Source: a virus. Taken from it: a stretch of 64,000 nucleotides of DNA. The stretch is taken from positions 248,001 through 312,000 of IMG/VR virus record IMGVR_UViG_3300025770_000004, one strand, 5' to 3'. The translations under genes were made by a program, and so were the position numbers. The notes beneath the pieces are model-generated. The model had not been told where the DNA came from, ran no database searches, and saw nothing but the letters and a program-made list of their open reading frames with translations. Position 1 is the stretch's first letter; each line of letters starts with the position of its first letter. Of the stretch, positions 19,201 through 27,656 are shown piece by piece.

Positions 19201-21945
19201 TGAACCACGTATTAACTCATAACCATTTGATATAGGATGTGTGTTAAATCTTTCCTGTAACTCATCAACATCAGAATATTTATTCAGATTTGTCAGAGTC
19301 ACGGAATATGTAGTAGTTGATAATTCGGTTATAATGTTTTGATTAAACTCACTAAACATATATAAATATTTATCACCACCAAATTCAGCAATCTTATTAA
19401 CAACAAATTCAGAATTAACAACATTACTTTCTAATCCAAAAGCATCACCAACCACAACCTCATAATCATCTGCTACTTTAGCAACCATTAAATAATCATA
19501 TAAATATAAATCATATGATGATGATGGGGCTGATATAGCAGTCATACCAGCACCATTAAATCTACCAAGACTTCTATTATAAATATTAGGAGCTAAATTT
19601 TCTATATCAGAAAAAGTATCTGTTATTGAGGATATGATTAATTCTGATTGAGTTGGTGAATATGAAAAATCTGAGGATAATAAAACTTTTGTTGATTCAT
19701 CCAATGGTAACCCAGTAGAATAAAATTCAAATGTTTTATACCTATCTGACCAATAATCAAACCAACTAACTTCTGATTGTGTCATAAAGCTAGGTGATGT
19801 AGCACCATAAACTAACGAACTAAGCGATATAGAAGAAGTTGATGAAAATAAATCAGCCGGGAATGATAAGGAATTCGGTAATCTATATTGACCATCATCT
19901 GTGAAGAAATTTAGCTTAGAACCCATATCATAATCCAAAAATAACATCTTAGACTTTAGCCTCGACTCAAAATTCTCATCAAGAATTTCAAAATTAAATG
20001 TAGTACTATAAGTTGAACTTCTCAATAAAGATTCATTTCCACATAAAATCATTTCATCACCTAAATAATCGAAAGTATTATTCGAATATAAATTTGATTC
20101 AAATGTAGCTGAAGCGGTTGTTGTTATTGTATTTGAGTATTCAATATCGTTATTATGTTCAACACCAATTTCACTAAAAAGATTAATATTGAAGGAAAAT
20201 AAACCACTTTCGATATTAATATCATTTATACCAGTAAAATAAAAATCATTAGTTCCTTCTCTCCGAGATATATTTCTAATATCACCATATTCATGTAATT
20301 CAATATCATTTGATCTAAAATCTAAATAAAGAAAATCATAGTCGGGAATTGAATTATTAATATCGTGTACTATAAATTTACTATCATCAGTAACTATAAA
20401 TAACAATTCTTTATCAACAGAAATCGATTGACTACCGTAATTATGAGAATGTGTTAATCCCCAGGTATCTATGTTTGTATATAACATATCATTAATATTA
20501 TCAACTAGTAAATACTCATCCTCACCACTTGTGTTTTGTGGTGTTGATCCATCTATGAATCTAGATATTCTTCTTCTATAAGCTGTCCATCCAGATAAAT
20601 CTTTTATAAACTCAATAAACACACCAACATTACCACCTATGAAAAACTTATTAGGGTCATAAAAAATAACCTTATTATAATAATAAGTATCGAAGTCTGG
20701 TATTTTAATAACTTCCCAATGAAATCCAGAATCATTTGTAACTAAAATAGTATTTAAATCACCGACAACAGCACCTCTCAAATTATCAAAAAATGAAACA
20801 GATTTTAAATTGGATGTTGTTAAGTTTTCAACTTCAATTCTCTCAACATTAAAATCATGTTTCCTAACTTTCAATAAAACACCACCATCACCACAAATCC
20901 AATAATATTTAGATGTTTGTGAAATACTTCTTAAATTAACTTTATACTTATTACTAATAATATTAGAGACATTCTCTTGGTTATTTAGTATAACACCAAA
21001 CTCACCAACAGATATAGTTCTTTCTGGTATACTATAAGTAATACCACCAATCTCATAAGATTGTTCGCCATGTTTTATAACGTCATAATAGTTTATCTCA
21101 AATAAATTATTATAATCAACTCTGTTTCTTAGTAACCAATTATGTTTTTCGATGAATTCCATTGGTTGATCCAATGAGGATGTTGGATAATATCCATTTA
21201 ATAATCTAGATAAATGAAATTGCTTTTCTCTGTTATTAGCACCTAACTTAGCAATAATACTAAACCTAACACAATCTTCATAATCATCTAAATCAGATTC
21301 TTTTGATAATAAAAAATTTTCATATTTATAAATACCATTTTCATTACTATAATATTCATATTGTATTGTTGTACCGAAATTTTGAATTTCTGTATAATTA
21401 CCACTGAAATAATCATCTGGGTTAGTCGTATTTGGTAAAACTTCTGTTGTTTTTTGATCTTTTATTAAAATTCTATGACCATCTAAAAGTCTAGTACCAT
21501 CAATAACCCTATTAATAACAGGATCATATAAATCAAATATTTGAGTTGTTGTGGTAACATCAACATATATGTAGTTATTAATAGAATCACTTATTAATCT
21601 ATTTGGTGTGAATAGGTTTTTTAATGTTAATCCATATTCAGATAAATATTTAGTATAATAATCATATGATGAATCATTAGTTATTTCAACAGCATTTTGT
21701 GGTGGTATAAGTGAATTACTATAAGGTGATCCACCCAAACCAATATACCAGTTTCTAGGCTTATATTCACCTAATATATCATATATATTGTTTATATTAT
21801 TCATAGGTAAGTATGCAGCACCACTCAAACACTTAGAATAGAATCTAACAGATGATAACTCTTGTTTTAAGTAATCAAACTCACTCTTAACTAAATTATC
21901 ACCACTAGAAGACCATTTATTATAATCATTATCGAATATCCACAT
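16228..21945 (-). CDS. Giant tail protein with WxxGx pentapeptide repeats, 1905 aa
   Basis: The largest gene in the window. Around residues 345-445 there is a BNR/YCF48-like propeller segment ('ICGDGGVLLKV', 'GAVVGDLNTILVTNDSG'). Many beta-rich domains follow. From about residue 1545 to the end come repeats of the form W-[YF]-x-G-x, for example WYSGTWECGRWFGGTWYSGT and WYDGTWNGGNWFKGIWNDGT, interrupted by insertions and closing with 'WYNGVFGDATWM'. Such arrays probably make an elongated beta-solenoid, suited to a tail fibre or tail spike shaft. The partial protein at 1-3006 has the same repeat and shares 'VGDKV'-like spacer domains. No signal peptide or protease motif is visible. The start MWIFDNDYNKW is one base from the end of the small gene upstream. 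Confidence 0.65.
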   Translation of the reverse strand: MWIFDNDYNKWSSSGDNLVKSEFDYLKQELSSVRFYSKCLSGAAYLPMNNINNIYDILGEYKPRNWYIGLGGSPYSNSLIPPQNAVEITNDSSYDYYTKYLSEYGLTLKNLFTPNRLISDSINNYIYVDVTTTTQIFDLYDPVINRVIDGTRLLDGHRILIKDQKTTEVLPNTTNPDDYFSGNYTEIQNFGTTIQYEYYSNENGIYKYENFLLSKESDLDDYEDCVRFSIIAKLGANNREKQFHLSRLLNGYYPTSSLDQPMEFIEKHNWLLRNRVDYNNLFEINYYDVIKHGEQSYEIGGITYSIPERTISVGEFGVILNNQENVSNIISNKYKVNLRSISQTSKYYWICGDGGVLLKVRKHDFNVERIEVENLTTSNLKSVSFFDNLRGAVVGDLNTILVTNDSGFHWEVIKIPDFDTYYYNKVIFYDPNKFFIGGNVGVFIEFIKDLSGWTAYRRRISRFIDGSTPQNTSGEDEYLLVDNINDMLYTNIDTWGLTHSHNYGSQSISVDKELLFIVTDDSKFIVHDINNSIPDYDFLYLDFRSNDIELHEYGDIRNISRREGTNDFYFTGINDINIESGLFSFNINLFSEIGVEHNNDIEYSNTITTTASATFESNLYSNNTFDYLGDEMILCGNESLLRSSTYSTTFNFEILDENFESRLKSKMLFLDYDMGSKLNFFTDDGQYRLPNSLSFPADLFSSTSSISLSSLVYGATSPSFMTQSEVSWFDYWSDRYKTFEFYSTGLPLDESTKVLLSSDFSYSPTQSELIISSITDTFSDIENLAPNIYNRSLGRFNGAGMTAISAPSSSYDLYLYDYLMVAKVADDYEVVVGDAFGLESNVVNSEFVVNKIAEFGGDKYLYMFSEFNQNIITELSTTTYSVTLTNLNKYSDVDELQERFNTHPISNGYELIRGSSVNNGVLMDFEFGTTASYINWVVDNNLEFDPIFGGRPDVAKTLNQNTTYIIESPEVEGVDLVSFLYNYSNGTFGSYVSGTYSSITVQGLSGVTWVDIALLNIPLINLVGWVSYNIPVTFGYKKFRFVLHQGFVQTTIPIGNPSQKIYIDDIKLSSSTNLIIDGNSYGIITDDSVPSNLTINPKFNNLTSYYNLATNVITSSASSYLSGDYHTMSYTDGFLKFGYTPTYNLLDYLESMNDIGDPSPAFYGDKEYYAMPDYRGIPLPGITTITDSDAYVDYNGITYSNTAGNKISFGVDLKLEWESVFINTFVDVNLYDSATYSTPSSTTERLLVMKKYFNEADNVYVIEFHKKLNLDLGTPLYFVDIISRRKLHQISSDLQELNNIQRGRLETSDGIFIGSSFDNYERELNFKIPTDSYAKVMLSDAETIQELSAIFYIDYKNELSMNMTRLEREYNIPILTTSNFGGNLFISCTEKHDLKTGEGIVLDFNGGTGSSQELNQQYYGFHPVIVVNQYNFYLDIPYGTTPLVGNDTGFVKYTKKDPFLNYQPVDIIDVGVDKKGKRSIELSIDNVKLTNDVYRLSGVDFSKYRFRLVDGLNVEQLAIQFPWILEAEISEAVLGLGGEGELVWYSGTWECGRWFGGTWYSGTWLSGDWYDGTWYSKNIKDNYISVEVDEKSSDISQSTWFGGRWYDGTWDNGLWVNGRWYDGTWNGGNWFKGIWNDGTWNDGVFGGGVWILGIWNNGIFNTDNEPAYWLDGEWFGGDFENGMWYNGLFEAKNDESRFGVNAYNSRTATWHAGNWVSGSFHSKLNLNDDGEYDVSDSHNLSIWKTGSWFSGDFYGGIAYNMDFKSGIWHGGILEDIQVIGFGFDAVGENYFTLNGIFKFNIGDEFNIIDNQIGNSYSVDFGSNSDPGKYTVLYTNEDNDNKWTKVYVDRTMTYNLNAPVDLGLRLVSRFRFVNWKSGIWTNGILDSGLWEGGLWYNGVFGDATWM
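16230..17320 (-). repeat. DNA encoding the WxxGx repeat array
   Basis: On the plus strand this appears as recurring tacca(c/t) ... cca units of 15 nt, with several near-identical copies of 'tacca-agtacca(t/c)c' between about 17020 and 17320. It codes for the pentapeptide repeats and is prone to recombination, so copy number may vary between relatives. Confidence 0.7.
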
Positions 21946-21946
21946 A

Positions 21947-22162
21947 TTACTTTTTTACTTTTAATTCCCAAATAGCTGTCTTACTATCAAGTTTAACTTG
22001 ACTATCAACTATTTTTACTTTCGATTTTTTTAAAACTGATTTCATATCAGAAACAAATTCTTCATATTGATAAATATCAAGTATATACTCAGATATATCA
22101 ACCTTATAATTAATTTCTTCACTGAAAATCAATTCATATATTAAATCGTCTTTACTCTTCAC
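21947..22162 (-). CDS. Small hypothetical protein, probable GTG start
   Basis: The frame is open up to an ATG at 22252, but the upstream 30 codons are hydrophobic low-complexity sequence overlying a promoter box (22186-22195). A GTG at 22162, 23 nt after that box, gives a 71-aa protein starting MKSKDDLIYELIF, which fits the leadered spacing seen at other genes. No domain is recognised. It ends one base before the giant tail gene and likely leads its operon. Confidence 0.45.
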   Translation of the reverse strand: MKSKDDLIYELIFSEEINYKVDISEYILDIYQYEEFVSDMKSVLKKSKVKIVDSQVKLDSKTAIWELKVKK

Positions 22163-22185
22163 TACAAAAATATATTTTTTCGGTA

Positions 22186-22195
22186 TATATATTAA
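22186..22195 (-). promoter_or_regulatory. TTAATATATA promoter box, leadered
   Basis: Minus-strand TTAATATATA 23 nt before the proposed GTG start at 22162; likely drives the giant tail gene as well. Confidence 0.5.
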
Positions 22196-22268
22196 AAATT
22201 TTGAGTTCTTAAAGAGATATAATAGAATAAGATATATATTAGTATATACCAAAAAATTAATTTACTGA

Positions 22269-24110
22269 ATGAGTAGAAGAAAACAAGATCAAAATGAAGA
22301 AGTAAAAACCGGAATAAAAGATTATGAATTTCAGAAAATATCAAGAAAGAAGAATTCATTAACAAAAGCTGAATTTAATAAGTCTAGAGTAGAATTAACA
22401 CCAAAACAACACTTATTATATAAAGGAATAAGAAACAGTATATTAACAGCCGTTCACGGCCCAGCTGGTACATCAAAGGCACAGCCACTAGATTCACCAA
22501 TACTAACACCCGATGGATGGGTAAAAATGGGTGATTTGGAAATTGGTGATAGGGTCATGTCTGTGGATGGCAACTCAACGATAGTGACCGGTGTTTTCCC
22601 ACAAGGTGAAAAGGAAATATGGGAATTAACATTTTCTGATGGATCAAAAGTGGAATGCTGTTCCGATCATTTATGGAATACACAAACTGAATCTGATAGA
22701 AATAATAGGGAATGGACAAAAACAGTAAATGGTGTTAGGAATAGGTATAAATCACCAAAAAGTGGATCCACAAAAACAACCAGTGAAATAATAGACACTC
22801 TTTATACAAATCGTGGTAGAATAAACCACACAATACCAATTACATCACCTGTAAATTTTACTGAAAGAGAATTGGAAATTGATCCATATATATTGGGTTG
22901 TTTAATAGGTGATGGTTGTTTGAGACACCATGTTGGATTTAGCACAGCGGATTCTGAAATTATCGAAAAAATAACAAACTTATTAGATGATGATATAAGT
23001 GTATCTGATAGAGGAGGTTATGACTTTGCCTTAGTTAAGGAAAAAACAACAAGGGAGAATAAATTAAAACAATATCTTAAAAAAATTGGAATATGGGGTA
23101 AATTATCATATGAAAAATTTATACCAGATTGTTATAAGTATAACAGTGTTGATAATAGAATATCTATGTTAAGAGGGTTAATGGATACAGATGGTACGGT
23201 ATCAAAAGATGGTACATACGTTAGCTTTTGCTCAACCTCAAAGGAATTAATAGAAGATGTAAAGGAATTGGTACAATCATTGGGTGGTATATCCACAGAT
23301 CAAACACCAAGAAATGAAAATTACACACACAAAGGTGTGGTGAAACAAGGAAGAACATCATATAATTTAACAATTAAAATGAATCCAGATATAAATCCTT
23401 TTTCATTAAGGAGAAAATTTGACCGAGTTATACCTAAGACTAAATACAAACCATGTAGGTATATAGTATCAGCGAGTCTTATTGGTGTTAAAGAAGCTCA
23501 ATGTATAAAAGTAGATCATCCTACACACTTATATTTAACCAATAATTATATTGTTACACACAACACATTCACAACGTGTTATACGGCATTAGCCTTACTA
23601 GCAGATAAGAAAGTAGAAAGAATAATAATAACAAAACCGGTACAAGAAAGTGGTGAAAATTTAGGATTCTTACCAGGTGATATGCAGGAAAAGTTAGACC
23701 CATATAAAAGATCATACTACAACACATTCGTAAAGATAATAGGAAGACAACAAACAGATTTTTTATTCGCATCAGAAGAAATTATATTTGAGCCACTAGC
23801 TTACATGAGAGGATCAACGTATGATAACTGTGTAATGTTATTAGATGAGTGTCAAAACGCATCTGTTAAAAAATTAATGTTGTGGGTAACTCGATTAGGC
23901 AGAGAGTCAAAAGCTGTTATGATGGGAGATACATCACAATATGATGTTAGGAAGAAAGATTCTGGATATCTAGATTTTATCGGAATGGTAACGGGTATGG
24001 ATAAATTGAATTTATTCGAGTTTAATAATAATGATATTGTTAGAAATAAGTTCTTAATTGAAATTGCTAACAGATATGATAAATATCGAGCGGATAATCC
24101 AAATATCTAA
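22269..24110 (+). CDS. phoH: PhoH-like ATPase interrupted by an intein
   Basis: 613-aa precursor, 251 aa after splicing. The N-extein ends in 'LTAVHGPAGTSK' and the C-extein resumes 'TFTTCYTALALLADKKVERI', which together restore the Walker A motif GPAGTSKT. Downstream are 'IIITKPVQESGENLGFLPGD' (PhoH signature region), 'PLAYMRGSTYDNCVMLLDEC' (Walker B with Asp-Glu) and 'MMGDTSQYDV' (GDxxQ). PhoH proteins are P-loop ATPases common in large phages and expressed during phosphate stress; the true role is unsettled, and an RNA-helicase-like function has been proposed. It lies alone on the plus strand, divergent from the tail gene. Confidence 0.9.
   Translation: MSRRKQDQNEEVKTGIKDYEFQKISRKKNSLTKAEFNKSRVELTPKQHLLYKGIRNSILTAVHGPAGTSKAQPLDSPILTPDGWVKMGDLEIGDRVMSVDGNSTIVTGVFPQGEKEIWELTFSDGSKVECCSDHLWNTQTESDRNNREWTKTVNGVRNRYKSPKSGSTKTTSEIIDTLYTNRGRINHTIPITSPVNFTERELEIDPYILGCLIGDGCLRHHVGFSTADSEIIEKITNLLDDDISVSDRGGYDFALVKEKTTRENKLKQYLKKIGIWGKLSYEKFIPDCYKYNSVDNRISMLRGLMDTDGTVSKDGTYVSFCSTSKELIEDVKELVQSLGGISTDQTPRNENYTHKGVVKQGRTSYNLTIKMNPDINPFSLRRKFDRVIPKTKYKPCRYIVSASLIGVKEAQCIKVDHPTHLYLTNNYIVTHNTFTTCYTALALLADKKVERIIITKPVQESGENLGFLPGDMQEKLDPYKRSYYNTFVKIIGRQQTDFLFASEEIIFEPLAYMRGSTYDNCVMLLDECQNASVKKLMLWVTRLGRESKAVMMGDTSQYDVRKKDSGYLDFIGMVTGMDKLNLFEFNNNDIVRNKFLIEIANRYDKYRADNPNI
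22479..23564 (+). mobile_element. Class 3-type intein with LAGLIDADG-type endonuclease in phoH
   Basis: 362-aa intein in the P-loop between Lys and Thr. It starts with Ala (AQPLDSPILTPDGWVKMGDL) rather than Cys/Ser. It has the three marks of class 3 splicing: Trp in 'SDHLW' (block B), Cys in 'QCIKVDHPTHLYL' (block F) and Thr in the terminal 'VTHN' (block G), with Thr as first C-extein residue. Endonuclease helices are 'YILGCLIGDGCL' and 'MLRGLMDTDGTV'. The class call is by motif only. Confidence 0.85.
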
Positions 24111-24115
24111 CTTGA

Positions 24116-25102
24116 TTACCAATCCTCTCCTTCGTCATATTCTTCTTCATTATACTCTTCTTCTTCACTTTGTCTCTCAACACAACCATCACACTGTACT
24201 AGTTTATACTGATATCTGAAATTCACAGTATTTGATAACCAACCACCATATAAATCAAAATACTTAAATGTATCTAAATAAGGATAATCGTTCATTTCCC
24301 AATTATTTAATTTAATTCTTAATTCTAAAGTAGTAGGTTGTCCATTCACATCAAACAATACTTCTGATTTAGCACTTTGTTCTAATTTAGTTATATAACC
24401 ATTTTCTTTGGCCCAACCCTTAAATAAGAACATATCGTGGTCATAAATAGAATAAATTCTATCCATCACTTTATAAGAATTACCATATTTATCAACAACA
24501 TTTTCCCACAAAAGTGCTCTGGCTCTTAATTTACCATCGTCTGTTAAGAATATTAACATCTTCACCAATGAAATATTTTTTGTATAAAGAACCATATACT
24601 TATTTCTTTCGCTTTGTCTCATACAAGACTTCCAAAGACTACCACTTCGATTACCACAAGTAGTTGCATAATTATCTTCTAAATACCATTTTAATATATC
24701 GACACCATCAGTTATTTGTAACTTATTTTTATCAGGAGTGAAATATGATTTGAAAAGGTTAACAAAATCTTCAATATCTTTATCAGATATACCAAAATCA
24801 ACAATTGATTGGCTTGATAAAAATTTTCTCAGAAATCTACCAATTTTAACATTTATTCTATTTGTAGATTGTATCATAAGATTATCAACATCATCCCAAC
24901 CGAGCTTATCAGCATCAAAATCAATCTTTTTAATTGGAATAAATGATACAACATCAATTTTACTTCTATCCCTACGAATAAAATTACCAACTTCTATAAT
25001 AGCCCCCTGACTACCATTAAGCATTATCATTGAAATTTTGTTATTTGAACTAACTTGTAAGAAGTTAGTTATTTCGTTGTCAAAAAAGAGTCTACCAAAC
25101 AT
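24116..25102 (-). CDS. Hypothetical protein with 'SCMR' core, 328 aa
   Basis: I do not know the function. The centre has 'TCGNRSGSLWKSCMRQSE' and then 'KMLIFLTDDGKLRARALLWE' and 'MDRIYSIYDHDMFLFKGWAK', an arrangement I associate with uncharacterised proteins of large DNA viruses and phages. The N-terminal 130 residues are helical. The C-terminus has CDGC and a very acidic tail (EEEEYNEEEYDEGEDW). Convergent with phoH (5 nt between the stops) and divergent from the 71-aa gene, with a shared palindromic TATA region at 25100-25114. Confidence 0.45.
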   Translation of the reverse strand: MFGRLFFDNEITNFLQVSSNNKISMIMLNGSQGAIIEVGNFIRRDRSKIDVVSFIPIKKIDFDADKLGWDDVDNLMIQSTNRINVKIGRFLRKFLSSQSIVDFGISDKDIEDFVNLFKSYFTPDKNKLQITDGVDILKWYLEDNYATTCGNRSGSLWKSCMRQSERNKYMVLYTKNISLVKMLIFLTDDGKLRARALLWENVVDKYGNSYKVMDRIYSIYDHDMFLFKGWAKENGYITKLEQSAKSEVLFDVNGQPTTLELRIKLNNWEMNDYPYLDTFKYFDLYGGWLSNTVNFRYQYKLVQCDGCVERQSEEEEYNEEEYDEGEDW

Positions 25103-25110
25103 AATATATA
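25101..25110 (+). promoter_or_regulatory. ATAATATATA promoter box, 4 nt before ATG
   Basis: ATAATATATA, then GTAT, then the ATG at 25115. The surrounding sequence is nearly palindromic and may serve the divergent gene ending at 25102 as well. Confidence 0.5.
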
Positions 25111-25114
25111 GTAT

Positions 25115-25330
25115 ATGAAATTTTTAAATGAATATAAATCGTTTTATAAAGAAGGAGATATAGTATTAATTGAATATTGGTATAATGATATGATTACACC
25201 AGTAAAAATACTTGAAAAGGTATCAAGTAGATCTTTCAAAATAACACATAATATATCTCAGTCTAAAATTTTTAATGCTCCGGATGAAACAATAAAGACA
25301 AGCGATATCATCGATAACGCTCGAATTTAA
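25115..25330 (+). CDS. Small hypothetical protein, 71 aa
   Basis: Starts MKFLNEYKSFYKEGDIVLIE. The first 13 residues loosely resemble the capsid-targeting tag, and the rest looks like a small SH3-type barrel ('GDIVLIEYW', 'VKILEKVSSRSFKI'), as in proteins that bind nucleic acid or protein. Predicted leaderless. It ends exactly where the convergent peptidase gene ends. Confidence 0.45.
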   Translation: MKFLNEYKSFYKEGDIVLIEYWYNDMITPVKILEKVSSRSFKITHNISQSKIFNAPDETIKTSDIIDNARI

Positions 25331-26464
25331 TTACACCACTTGTTCTTGTAAGTATTCATAGAAATATCTATCATACTGAGTATTTAAATCTAAATACTGT
25401 TCGCCGATAATTTCTAGACCATCTATTGTTAATTCCTTTTCTAAAAATTTATCTAGAACCCAACTGTATTTATCACCACCTGTTAGTTTGTTATATTGTT
25501 CTTCATCAAATTCATCATTTTTAGTAGTCATTTCAACTAACCCATTAGATCCATCATAATACATTCTTGATGTTTCTTTTTTTCTCGACTTATGTGATTT
25601 ATTTTGACTTTTGAATGAATCCCATCCATCAATATAATCTTCATCATACCAATCATCATAAGTGCTATAAGTTTTACTTGAACTAGTTCCATAACCATAA
25701 CCACTATATGGCTTTGGCTCGTAAATATTAGGATTTCTTTTCGTTGGTAATCCTTCCCAATCAACTTGAACACAAGCTTCAGCTAATGCTGTTAAGTGTG
25801 TGATATCTTGGTGCTCATTGGTTGTGTGTTCTTTGTAATACCCAACAGATACGTTTGTACATTCTTGGATATCATCAGCAAATTCAGCAGAATCAGTATA
25901 AACACCACCAGAATCTTTAGAGTAATCTAGTCCTAAGAAGTTAAATTCACCACACAAAGCATCTGCGAAAGAATCTGAACAAGAACGACCACAAGATTGG
26001 TGTGTTATAATTGATCCTGTACCTCTTCTATCAAATGAAAGTATTCTATCATAGTCTTTGAAATCTTCTTTCTGTGAAGCTAATCCTGAACCAATACATC
26101 CTACTTCTTCTCCAATGAAAAAGTAATAAAGTCCTGGAACTTGATTTTTAATCATCCAAAGCATAACCGTAGTACCAGCTTTATCATCAGCACCAAGTGT
26201 TGTTTTACCATCTGTTCTTATTAAGTCACCATCTAATACGTGAGTAACTGCAACATAATCTTTTGAAACCGTATCTAAGTGTGAAGCAAAAATAGTTCTT
26301 GATTCACCTATCTTATAGAAGTAGTTTCCATGAGCATCTTGTTCAATATCACTAGGGAATAGATTCTTAACCTCAGCCATAAACTTATCCTCAAATCCAT
26401 AAGGAACTGTCTTGGATGTCAGTCTTAAAAATGTTTCAAATACAAAATCTTTTACTTCGTTCAT
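25331..26464 (-). CDS. Zinc metallopeptidase of M20/M28/M42 type
   Basis: 377 aa. Metal-binding residues are readable: His62 and Asp64 in 'ASHLDTV', Asp93/94 in 'GADDKAG', the catalytic Glu pair 119-120 in 'FIGEEVG', Asp145 in 'SFDRRG', and a late His in 'EHTTNEHQD' (about 213-218). This is the dinuclear aminopeptidase or carboxypeptidase fold (peptidase T-like). After residue 240 comes an extra Tyr/Ser/Lys-rich linker and a C-terminal helical domain of about 80 residues not usual in the family. Such an enzyme is rare in phages; it could recycle peptides from prohead processing or degrade host proteins. The promoter is of host type (TATATTTG). Confidence 0.85.
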   Translation of the reverse strand: MNEVKDFVFETFLRLTSKTVPYGFEDKFMAEVKNLFPSDIEQDAHGNYFYKIGESRTIFASHLDTVSKDYVAVTHVLDGDLIRTDGKTTLGADDKAGTTVMLWMIKNQVPGLYYFFIGEEVGCIGSGLASQKEDFKDYDRILSFDRRGTGSIITHQSCGRSCSDSFADALCGEFNFLGLDYSKDSGGVYTDSAEFADDIQECTNVSVGYYKEHTTNEHQDITHLTALAEACVQVDWEGLPTKRNPNIYEPKPYSGYGYGTSSSKTYSTYDDWYDEDYIDGWDSFKSQNKSHKSRKKETSRMYYDGSNGLVEMTTKNDEFDEEQYNKLTGGDKYSWVLDKFLEKELTIDGLEIIGEQYLDLNTQYDRYFYEYLQEQVV

Positions 26465-26487
26465 GTTATTATTTTATTAGTTATATA

Positions 26488-26495
26488 CAAATATA
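26488..26495 (-). promoter_or_regulatory. Bacteroidota-type -7 box TATATTTG
   Basis: Minus-strand TATATTTG (consensus TAnnTTTG) 23 nt before the peptidase ATG; a good -33 TTG is not evident. Confidence 0.5.
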
Positions 26496-26622
26496 AGGAT
26501 TTTTTAATGGAAAACCTAACTTTTTACTATATAATCTTAGCTGTTCGCTAACTTATGTCGGGTATCTTTAGGGTATCTTCGAGATTTTTAAAAGAATTAA
26601 AGATATAGGTATATAAATAAAA

Positions 26623-27591
26623 ATGAATACTATGGTAGCAAAAACTACGGATATCCATGTTATACCAAACGCATGGATTGTTTCACCCAAAGATAAGGGT
26701 AGAAAATCAATTAAAAAAGGAAAAGTCTTCTTAAATGATGGAGACGAATTCGAAATCGAACTATTTAATCCACTTACGGAATGTGTCTTAGCTGACATCA
26801 AATTAAATGGTCAATCAATCTCAAAAACAGGATTAGTAATTAAACCAGGTCAAAGATTTTATCTTGATTGTTTTGTTGATGATAAAAAGAAATTCATATT
26901 TAACACATACGAAGTTGAAACTAATCTACAATCAATACAATCAACTAAAAACAATGGTTTATTAGAAGTTTTCTTTTATAAAGAAGATGTTGTTACTATT
27001 AACAACTGGAGAAGTAGATTTGATAAAGTTATCGTTGAAAGATGGTATCCTACATATTACCCAGGTTATAATCCTTGGTGGGAACCAAATAGAATATATT
27101 TCAATAGCGGAGCCACAACATTAGGAACTTGTGGAACAACCACAACTGGTAACTTTGATGGAGGTTCAACATCAACAACAACTTACGGATCTGTAAATGC
27201 TTTTGTGACAAATACCGGAAGTGTAGATTTAACTTCACTAAATGCTGTTTATGATAGTGGGTTTAATAACAACTCTATGCTTTGTTCATCAAACAGTAAT
27301 TTCAACATGAAACATGAAACTGGTAGAGTTGAAAAGGGATCATCCTCTTCTCAAAAATTCACAGAGGTAGATATAGACTTTGAAACTAATTATATCTCAT
27401 CAACAATTATTGAGATTTTACCAGAAAGTGTTAAACCACTTGATATTAAGAAAGTTAAGAAAAAAACGAAACCAAGCGAATCTGATGAGGTTATTGACTT
27501 AATCAGAAAGCTTTCTGAATTACACACAGCCGGTATATTAACCGATGAGGAATTCTCGTCAAAAAAATTAGAACTACTATCTAAAATATAA
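26623..27591 (+). CDS. SHOCT-domain protein, 322 aa
   Basis: The last 33 residues, 'VIDLIRKLSELHTAGILT' followed by 'DEEFSSKKLELLSKI', fit the SHOCT motif (short C-terminal oligomerisation domain). Residues 1-110 look like a beta-rich domain with 'FEIELFNPLTECVLADIKLN'; residues 145-215 are low-complexity, rich in Gly, Thr, Asn and Ser. It may be a virion or surface-binding protein that oligomerises through SHOCT. MNTM at 26623 is preferred; upstream lies 'TATATAAATA', which contains the T4 late promoter octamer TATAAATA. A strong terminator follows at 27617. Confidence 0.6.
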   Translation: MNTMVAKTTDIHVIPNAWIVSPKDKGRKSIKKGKVFLNDGDEFEIELFNPLTECVLADIKLNGQSISKTGLVIKPGQRFYLDCFVDDKKKFIFNTYEVETNLQSIQSTKNNGLLEVFFYKEDVVTINNWRSRFDKVIVERWYPTYYPGYNPWWEPNRIYFNSGATTLGTCGTTTTGNFDGGSTSTTTYGSVNAFVTNTGSVDLTSLNAVYDSGFNNNSMLCSSNSNFNMKHETGRVEKGSSSSQKFTEVDIDFETNYISSTIIEILPESVKPLDIKKVKKKTKPSESDEVIDLIRKLSELHTAGILTDEEFSSKKLELLSKI

Positions 27592-27616
27592 TAAGTAAAA
27601 ATACGAACAGTTAATT

Positions 27617-27646
27617 AAGAGAGTCTAAATGACTCTCTTTTTTTTA
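27617..27646 (+). terminator. Rho-independent terminator
   Basis: Perfect 9-bp stem AAGAGAGTC/GACTCTCTT with a TAAAT loop and a run of eight T, after the SHOCT gene. Confidence 0.85.
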
Positions 27647-27652
27647 TATATA
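27643..27652 (+). promoter_or_regulatory. TTTATATATA promoter box, 4 nt before ATG
   Basis: A variant of the TTAATATATA box overlapping the terminator T-run, followed by CACT and the ATG at 27657. Confidence 0.45.
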
Positions 27653-27656
27653 CACT

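Noticed and set aside
22163-22252. N-terminal hydrophobic extension of the small gene before the giant tail gene
   Set aside because: It overlies a promoter box and is low complexity; the GTG at 22162 is more plausible.
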